Assembly (NCBI GenBank): GCA_021234155.1
Contig: JAJEKV010000002.1
Location: 6,925,177-6,989,176 of the forward strand
Length of the DNA stretch: 64,000 nucleotides
Direction of reading: 5' to 3'
Origin: Isoetes taiwanensis
Taxonomy: Eukaryota > Streptophyta > Lycopodiopsida > Isoetales > Isoetaceae
Numbering within the stretch: position 1 is the first letter of the stretch; each line of letters starts with the position of its first letter. The notes beneath the pieces are model-generated. The model did no database searches. It was not told the origin of the DNA and saw only the letters and a list, made by a program, of their open reading frames with translations. Positions 56,427 through 64,000 of the stretch are shown in pieces. Both the position numbers and the translations under genes were made by a program.

Positions 56427-59400
56427 AATGGTTTGGTGGACCAAAATTGTTGCACTGGCCATAGTCTAACTCGATAGTTCCCAACTCTGCAATTAATGTT
56501 TTAGTTAGCTTAGTTATGGGAGGAATGACCTAGTTGTGGAGGAAGTGTTCTCTAGTGAAGTGGCTAAGGTCGGGAAAGTAGGGTTAGCAATTCGGAGTTT
56601 TGTAATTCGCCGCCTTTTTTCACCATAGCTTCGGTCGATGAGATTTCTCCAATGGATCGGGCGTACTCCATATACCCTAGGAGGGTTGTTAAACGGCACA
56701 AAAAGGTTGAGCAAGGGGCGGAATCGAACAGCGGTGCCGCTCGGGTTTTAACGTCTTAGAATCGTGAAACAAACACTAAAAAAAGAAACAGAACCGGCGC
56801 CCGCTCAAGTATATTCTGGCGTATATTTTTTTCCCCCATTTTTTTTTTTTTTTTTTTTAAGTTTTTAAACAAGAAAATTTTTAAAATTTAAAAAGTTAAA
56901 CGGTTGTCTCTTTTTTTTGCTTCCCTCTCAGGCCCGTCGTCACTGCCGTCCGCCATGATCATGGGACTTGAGGTCCTGCTGTTGCCTTGGTTTTAGCCCA
57001 TACCATCTCTACACCTCGGCCCTCCCTTCTACGCCCCTAATCGCCCGGCGCCTCACTGCAGATGGCTAACATCAAGAGCACCATGGACCCTTCTAGCCTC
57101 ACCATACCCCAAATTTATGCATTGATTGTGCAGCATATGGCCACTGATGGCGACTTGATAGACATCCTCCTGAATGAGTTGGTGCGGCATTTTAGGGATG
57201 ACCTTAGAATACCTTATCCTATATTCCATTTCTCTGGCGGTTTTTAATTAAGCTCAACCTCCAACGGTGCCATACACCATGGTGAACAACTTGGCAGCCG
57301 GTTATGGTGTTGATCAAGTTCTATCCCCACGAGGTGTGGGAACATTAGAGAGGAAGCCATCCAGTGGGGCCACCCGTGTCCGGACATTAGCAGAAGGCGG
57401 CGGTCGGAGGTAGAGAGGCGGAACAAAATCCGGGTCGAGTCTGGTCTATCTGAGGCCATGGGTGGGCCATTATTAAAAGCTACCGCGATGCCTTGAGATT
57501 CCCCCATACCAATGGCATGAAGGTTCCCGGACCTTTACAGGGGTCGATCCCGGATATCGGCTTGGATTATCGACAATAGTCCATATTGATATGACCCGTC
57601 GGCCCGGCCCAGCTACCATCGCCGAGCTGATTGAAGAATCGCGGTCGGCGGTTTGCCGGATGGAAGGCGACATAGCCGCGGCTTCGTGAGGCTTTCGAAA
57701 CGGGGCTAAAAAAACCGCCGGGAAGCGGCAACAAAAGGAACGGCGAGGGAAAAGGGCCCGACCAAGATCAACACCAGCGGCAGACCAATCCAGAGCAAGA
57801 ACCGCGGTAGGGGCCTAATCAGGCCGGACAAGCCGCCCGACAAGAGACGGAGAAATTTGTAGCCCTGGTCCGCAGACCAATACAAAGGAAAAGTTAAAGG
57901 TTATGGAAACATTGGGAAGAATACAAGTTCGGTCGAGAAGGCAAGATCAGTGGATGCCTCACGGCCCCACACATTACTGCGAGGCAAGGCGGTACCCAAA
58001 AGAAGGGGCCGACTCGAAGCCTGCTACCCGCGAGGAAGCTCCGCCACTTCCGACCGCCAAATGGCCTTATGGGGAGATCGGTAAGTACGAGAGACCCGCG
58101 AGCTCCTCATAAGGAAGCTGCCTTTTCAAAGGTTGGTTAAGTAGCTCGAGAATTCAAGGCCGACCTCGGCTTCCAAACCTTAAGCCATTTTGGCCCTTCG
58201 CCGAGGCTGTTGAAGCACTGCCCGTTGCCCCACTTTCGGTGATGCAAATCTTTGCGCTATCCACGCAAAGAGGGTCACCATTATGATAAAGGACTTAGCC
58301 CTCGCCCGGAGAATCGGGGGGACCATTTGTAGTCGCCTTCGGGCATTTTCATTGTAATCAATTTTGTTATATTAATAGAAAAACCCAATCGTGTTACTGT
58401 GTTCCCATCATAGCTTAGATAGCTCCATTTTCGTAATTCCTTTTTTATATATATAAAAAAAATTATAATAATAATGCTGACGTCAGCATAAAAGTTATAA
58501 GGGTACTTCAAAAGTCTAGGGTTTCATTTTCATTCTCCAGCTTTACTTTATCCTCTTTCCTCCTTCCTTCCAGCGCCTATGGCTACCCTCGACCTTCCTG
58601 CATAGTACTAAGATGGGGAGCACTGGGATCCCAAGTACCCTTCTATCTCTTGAAGCCCTTGCTACTCCAACACATCGACCTTGTCTCAAACATACAGAAT
58701 CATCTGAATTATGCCAGGTTCTTCTGGTTCTATCTCTGGGAAATGCTTCCTCTTTTGCATTCCTCACGGGGCAACCACCCACCCTTTATACATTGGCCAG
58801 AGCTGTGGTGAAGGAGATCTTTGGGAGGGACAAGAGTGGTTATGAGTGCTTCGAGGGACAAACTCCGTTGAGCCCCGGAATCCACGTAGAGTGATGCGAG
58901 GGCGGGGGGAGCTTCGAGAAGCATCATTTGCCACCAGCCATCCTCATGGACCCGGTATGTGAGCGATGAGACCTTGGCGGGAGAAGGTTCAAGGTTCACG
59001 AATACTCGGATGAAGAAGAGGATATGAGCATATTGGAGTGGAAGATTTGACCCCGTTGGAAGCGGCTAAGCCAGAAATGCACGCCAGACGGGAGCCGGGG
59101 AGGGGCGTTGCGGGATTGGGCGTTCTTCCCATCATATATCATCGAGAATTGGGGAGTTTCTCCTCACGGATGATATTTTATGGACATACCATGTAGTAAA
59201 ATTTGGCCTCCGCGGGATGGGGAGAAAGCCCAATTCTCTATGAGCTGGCGGAATATTGCGAGGCGACTTTATTGATTTCTTGTCCATGGATCTTCCTTGA
59301 AGATGCAGCCAGGTACTTCACTTCCATCAGTGAGACCATTGAGCCAAGCCCGAGACACTTCTGCGGCTTAGGGATCTTGTACTCCAAGATCCTCCATCTC

Positions 59401-61405
59401 GACCTCCTCCGTGGCTGCTTTTATGGCTATGGGACCACAAGTCCCAAATATCAACATGGTGAGATTCCCCCAACTCAAATGAAGAAGGGGAGGACTTGTA
59501 TCATAACTTGAGCCATCTTTGAAGAAGAACAGGAGGAGCTTCGAGGAAGAGGAGGTTCCCATGGACTTGGAGAGGGAGGTAGCCGCCGGTTACACCTCGG
59601 GGAGCAGCGAGGGGGCAAACCATCTTACCAGCTTCTTCCTCTCGGCTTTTAGGCATGGGCAAGTTCTTTTTGTGGCCACACGACACGGGGCGGCGAGCGC
59701 GTCGTGGAGCCTCCGTGCCCCTATCCACTATGGCGGGGGCACAAGAAGTTGCCATACCGTCTTCACTTACATGTTGGCCGGTAGCGACCTGCATACGGCA
59801 GCTTTAGATCGGGATATAGCACCACGGATGAGTATGAAACTCCTCCTCGGCCCCACTCAACATTGCCTATCCTCCGGTGCTTCCATTCGCGGCTGCGCCA
59901 CCGTAGATCCGGGGGTCACTCTGTTATGTCATCGGCGCCACCACCACCTCCCTAAAACCAATGGATCCGGGGATCTGGGGCCTAGCTCCTAGTCATTTAT
60001 ATTATGTATTGTAGAGTATAGCCTTGGCTACTCAAAAATATGTAATTTTGGCATTGATCTACTATACATTTTTGAATACAATCAAATTGTCTTTTCCTAC
60101 AATACTTGTCTTTCTCTTCTAGAGTTTGAGGCATAAGGAATCATTCATTTGTTGTACATTCATTGTGTCTCTTCTGAGGGCGATGAAGTGGAAGAAACCG
60201 AGCGAGGAGATACGAAAGAAGCTGCGACAAGAAGAACCACCCCAGGCGGGGCTATGAAGAAGAAGAGGATGGAAGTATAGGGATGATGATGGCGACTATG
60301 AGGAAGAAGATCAGGGATGAAGAAGAACCATATGACCCCATCAAGGGTTTTGAGATTGTTAATATCCTTAGTGTGAGCATGCTTTTCGAGCACTACGGCC
60401 AGACCCTCAAATTCATACATGGAATTACTGGGATATGACCAAACAAGAAGCCTTTGCTGATGCAAATGACCACCTCTGGCAAATATTCTATGCACTTCGA
60501 GACCTCTTCAACTTATTGATCATTAGTCCTACTTTGGATTACCAATATGTGATCATTCAGGCATGGGCTAGGTATAAAGTAGTCGGGCGGTCGCGGAGAG
60601 TATTTGATACTCTATTACGTACCCTTCCGCGCAGCCCTAGGCCTGATCTCCACAGTCTTTTCTTAGCTACGTGTGCTTTTATTTGAATTGTCCTGCGCAT
60701 AACCATCAGTTTTGTGAGGTGCATCCTCAAGTTTTGTTGTAACAGTGCTTTGATGTAACCGTGACTTTCTCTTCATAATAAAACTGTTTTCCTTAATTTT
60801 GTCTTGTTGTTGTCGTTGTTGATTGGTGTCTACTTCTTGTTATCACAAATGGGATGAATTTGCTTATCTTTTTCCTCTTCCTATTTAGGCGGTTGCGCCC
60901 TTGGGCGACACCGTTCAACCGGAACCTCTTACCGGGCGAGGAGCTTATGATTATGAAGCGCCCGACTTCACAGAGCTCCAAGCATATGTATTGCGGCGAA
61001 ATCCCCGCGAGGGGTATGGGCGAAGATTCTGCTCCCGAACCCGGTCGGCGAACACACAACTTTTGCCGGCCTTCACGGCAAGTCGATCAAGAGGACCGCC
61101 TCTAGTTCCTCTTAGGATCTTGCCTCGAGTCTTCGACTCTTACGATTCCTCACGAGGATGAGGCTGATCATGCTAAGACGATAAAAAGGATTACGAGAAA
61201 ATGGTGGACTCCGCCATTACTAGCATATGGAAGAAACAGTAAGCTTGCACAATTTTTCGGGGAAAATCGGGAATGGCATGGATCACGGTCATGGTTGAAT
61301 GAATCACGGGGAGTTTGGTAAGTCATATGGAATGGCCGGATAAGGATCTGCAGGCAAGGTTGCCACCACAACCCTCACACGATCGGCGCGTATCACGGTG
61401 GAAGG
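56427..61405. other. GC-rich decayed retroelement interior, no domain recognised
   Basis: Includes a T/A-rich tract (56825-56905), an ATG frame at 57062 (61 codons, MANIKSTMDPSS) preceded by an intron-like pyrimidine tract and CTGCAG, and many 60-150-codon frames on both strands, for example 59519-59992. Base composition is more GC-rich than the flanks from about 57 to 60 kb, with AT-rich gaps at 58430-58490, 60000-60130 and 60760-60860. Those gaps suggest several nested pieces. No capsid, protease or transposase motif was recognised before 61410. Confidence 0.4.
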
Positions 61406-61409
61406 GGTA

Positions 61410-62215
61410 TGCCAGCTCTCATGGGCTTACCGAGGGGAAGGATGCTTGTTACAAAGTTTTTTGCTAAAGCTTTTAAATCACACTATGTACCAAAGGCTCA
61501 TCGTTGCCAGGATCAAACTTTGTCTTGGGTTACAAAGTTTTTTGCTAAAACTTTTAAATCACACTATGTACCAAAAGGCTCATCGTTGCCGGCAGAGATC
61601 AAACTTTTTATAAACTTGGGCAAGAAAAACATGGCCCCATCCAAGCCTATCTGAGATGAGTTTATCAAACTTGCAGCATATGTCCCCAAGATTAATGGCG
61701 TCGGGCGTTGGGGCTACACATAGGCCTATCCCCTACTCTCAGAAAATGGTTTCGCCATAGATCCTAAAAGCTGTTCGCGAGAAAATGGCTTCGCCCTAGA
61801 GGAAGACACCCCAAAGTACAAACGCCACGACCCTCTTCGTTCCTTTTCAGAACAAAGGAATATACACCTTATAAGAGCTCACCTAGCCGGGGCCTCCTGC
61901 CTCTCTGGGTATCGGAAGGCAGATAAGAAGGTCCTTCAACATCTTAGGAGGAAACCCGTGCGCTGCGGGAACTTTGAGGGGATATTCTTCAAACTTTCCT
62001 CGAGGCGGCGTGAGCGATTCACATAAGGAGAGGGCTTGCTATGCGATTGTTTCGCCCGGGCACCATCACGGGGAATGCCCTTACATTGCGGGCGGTCTGG
62101 GCTACTCTGGCGGATATGGATTGGGAAGACCGAGAGAATCGCAAGTGGAGGATGATCACGCTGACTATATACAAGGTGAGTCTCATATATATGCAGCCAT
62201 TGAAGCGGGCCAAGC
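61410..62215 (+). pseudogene. Ty3 gag remnant (capsid end and CCHC knuckle)
   Basis: A capsid-like segment reads FFAKTFKSHYVPKGSSLPAE and, past a stop, DEFIKLAAYVPKINGV, resembling the retrotransposon gag domain. It continues through a frameshift toward a partial zinc knuckle near 62040-62090 (PGHHHGECPY with GGLGYSGGYGLG after it), where the first cysteines are degraded. It would have formed the virus-like particle. A tandem duplication at 61448-61607 lies in the capsid part. Severe decay. Confidence 0.6.
61448..61607 (+). repeat. ~81-bp duplication inside gag
   Basis: TTACAAAGTTTTTTGCTAAA, ATCACACTATGTACCAAA and GGCTCATCGTTGCC occur in order at about 61448-61510 and again at about 61529-61591. 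The second copy has an extra A in the middle. The duplication repeats the capsid motif FFAK.FKSHYVPK. Confidence 0.93.
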
Positions 62216-62229
62216 CAACCCACCGACCC

Positions 62230-62340
62230 TCTGTTATTTTTTCACGGTTGGTCAAGTAGATTGTAAACCTTTTGTCATTCTTATGGATGCGGGTGATGCG
62301 CGCATAACTTTGCATCTCCTAGAATGGCGGAAGCCTACGG
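62230..62340 (+). pseudogene. Ty3 aspartic protease remnant
   Basis: The frame reads TVGQVDCKPFVILMDAGDAR followed by ITLHLLEW. The layout G-x-V-x2-x-PF-V-L-x-D-x-G matches the retroviral-type protease active site, with DAG in place of the usual D(S/T)G. It follows the gag knuckle as expected. One frame is open from 61974 to 62516, but flanking domains are in other frames. Confidence 0.6.
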
Positions 62341-62949
62341 ATCACCCTTTGAAGTCTAAGCCACATCGATTCGTTGGCAAGTGGTGCCATCGCCACAGAG
62401 TGGCCCGTCGTATTAATTTGAAAATTGATTGCCGGGGGCACCGGTTGCTCTCGGGCGGGTTAATGGATATTGGCGATATGACCTCATTGTGGGATGGAAT
62501 TCTTGAAGCTGCTTAGCCAACATTGATTTGGCTGTGAGAAACGAGGAGTCACCTTTAGCGGCGGCCAATAGAGCTAGAGTTCACGATACGCCGGGGTAGC
62601 CAGTTAACCCTATTGCTTTGTGCATTTCCTTCGCCCGATTGCATAAAGGAAGACTACTTCGGGGAAGTCACAATTGGGGCATGATCGACTTTGCTTAGTA
62701 GAGCTAAGAATCCTAAAGCAGGATGAAGTCTTGATGCCTTACTTTCCGGCCAATAGCCATGATTCTTAAGAATACCATGATCACTGCATTGAGAATCCCA
62801 GGCTACACTAGGAGAGGTAAGAATGTAGGAAATTACTTTGAGGGTGGGGCAGCTTCAGCCTACCCGGTAGGCCCCATATTGGATGAGTCTTTGAGTTAGC
62901 CTTAGGAAAGCAAGAAGCGATTCACAGAACTCCTCAGATTTGACTTCAT

Positions 62950-63900
62950 GGCCAGGTTTCCAGTATTTTACTGCTTGGAGCCCCAATACTCTTTGTTACA
63001 AGAAAAAGAATTCGCTGCATGAGGATGTGGGTGACTCACAAGCAGCTTCAAGCCAAGCATACTAGCTAAGAATCGCTATGTTTTGCTACGAGTAGATGAT
63101 CTTGGTCAGGTTGCAAGAGGGGGCTAAAATGTTTCCCCTTCTCCAAAGATTGATCTTAAAACAAGGGATATTTGCGGTTAGAATTAAAGAGAGGATGACA
63201 TCCCTTAAAATTACTTGCTTTAGGACTCGTTATGGCTGAGTATAGAATTTACAATGATGTTGCCATTTGACAATACTTTCAAACTGCAACTATCAGCGCC
63301 CATAGTCAAGTAACTTTCAAAGTGAATACCTTGATGATTTCATTGTGCATATTTTTGATGATATCCTCATATACCGGTAGACATTTAGAAGATCATGGTA
63401 CATCCTTACCGTTTGGCATTCTTAGAAGCTGAGGGCGTGTCATCAAATTTGTATACGGAAATTCTCTAAATGTAAACTTTGCCACCACCAAGAGGTGGTT
63501 ATCTTTGGAGTCATATTATATCTACTTGAAGGGAGTATAGCCAGGCCATTTCGGAAATAGAGCGTTCAGAATATTTGTTCCAACCAATGTCTGTAGGGGT
63601 TGCGCGGTTTTTCTGAAGCGTGGGGCATTCATGAGTTTTGTCAGGGACTTTGACTCGTACTTTTCTAGCCATTCCGGTCAAACACTGACAAGTGGGGATT
63701 GGATGGCACACTGAAGACAAAGATATGGTGAAATGTTGGCTTTGAAGGATGCTTTTGATGTAAACAGCTCTTGTCCTTACAATCTCATGGGATCCTCAGG
63801 AAGGGATAAATGGGTTGCCCGCGGGGATCATTATTAAAATGGCTACTGAGGGGTGTTTGGCTGAAGGGTCGAAGGGTAATTTGGCGCTGACTCTAGAGAT
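62950..63900 (+). pseudogene. Ty3 reverse transcriptase and RNase H remnant
   Basis: Fragments in several frames align in the expected order. Near 63140-63215 is IDLKTRDICG...REDDIP, a decayed form of the [18 protein letters not shown] block. Then come FRTRYG and LPFDNTF at 63218-63275, and YLDDFIVHIFDDILIYR at about 63327-63378 (the catalytic FDD is still readable). FSKCKLCHHQEVVIFGVI follows at 63465-63515, and the linker to RNase H (TNVCRGCAVFL, FVRDFDSYFS) at 63585-63670. Every block is interrupted by stops. The element runs off the window. Confidence 0.75.
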
Positions 63901-64000
63901 GAATGATGCTGGAACTTGGCGTGTCCCGTATGATGGGGTGCTGGATTGTCTGTTTGGAATTCATATATTTGGAATTTGGAGTTGAATCTGCTGATGTCCC

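Noticed and set aside
59519-59992. 157-codon plus-strand frame in the GC-rich block
   Set aside because: An equally long open stretch exists on the opposite strand, no motif is recognisable, and the region is decayed retroelement DNA.

Overview
The window looks like nuclear DNA from a land plant with a large, repeat-rich genome. The evidence is an AT-rich background, one intron-containing gene for a plant-type NEDD8-conjugating enzyme, a fragment of a plant pentatricopeptide-repeat (PPR) gene, a fragment resembling the C-terminus of the plant-only RNA polymerase V large subunit, and a broad mix of retroelements and Helitrons. A DIRS-type tyrosine-recombinase retrotransposon next to Ty3/gypsy, LINE and Helitron debris would fit a fern, lycophyte, bryophyte or gymnosperm better than a compact angiosperm genome. 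That placement is inference; I cannot name a species.

Layout. 1-11 kb: gene-poor sequence with a decayed LINE ORF1-like stretch, a tRNA-related (SINE-like) piece on the minus strand, several short tandem duplications, and a foldback element whose two inverted arms (7480-7640 and 10279-10445) are about 2.6 kb apart. 11-18.7 kb: a CACTA-like end with satellite repeats, a minus-strand Ty3 reverse transcriptase fragment, an unrecognised intact 183-codon ORF lying between two 175-bp direct repeats, and a minus-strand primer-binding site. 19-22 kb: a 5'-truncated Ty3 copy (RNase H tail plus integrase). 22.6-31 kb: non-autonomous Helitron-like repeats on both sides of a low-copy segment that holds GW repeats and a DeCL-like piece. 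31-34 kb: a LINE with its 5' part inverted. 34.3-38 kb: a second, longer copy of the same Ty3 family on the opposite strand, abutting a LINE endonuclease fragment. 41.8-43.7 kb: the one clearly intact gene, a UBC12/RCE1 homologue with five coding exons. 45.6-56.4 kb: nested insertions comprising a minisatellite, a solo LTR-like repeat, a nearly complete DIRS element, a decayed autonomous Helitron fused to a PPR fragment, and a second LTR-like copy. 56.4 kb to the end: a heavily decayed Ty3 element with recognisable gag, protease and reverse transcriptase/RNase H pieces.

How the parts relate. Almost all coding potential belongs to mobile elements, and most of it is broken by frameshifts and stops. 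The UBC12/RCE1 gene is the only cellular gene I consider functional; it would carry the ubiquitin-like protein NEDD8 to cullins. The two most interesting pieces are the GW-repeat plus DeCL-like segment (possible Argonaute-binding tail of Pol V) and the exact join between a Helitron helicase Walker A motif and a PPR gene. All coordinates and translations are hand-read; no similarity search was run.
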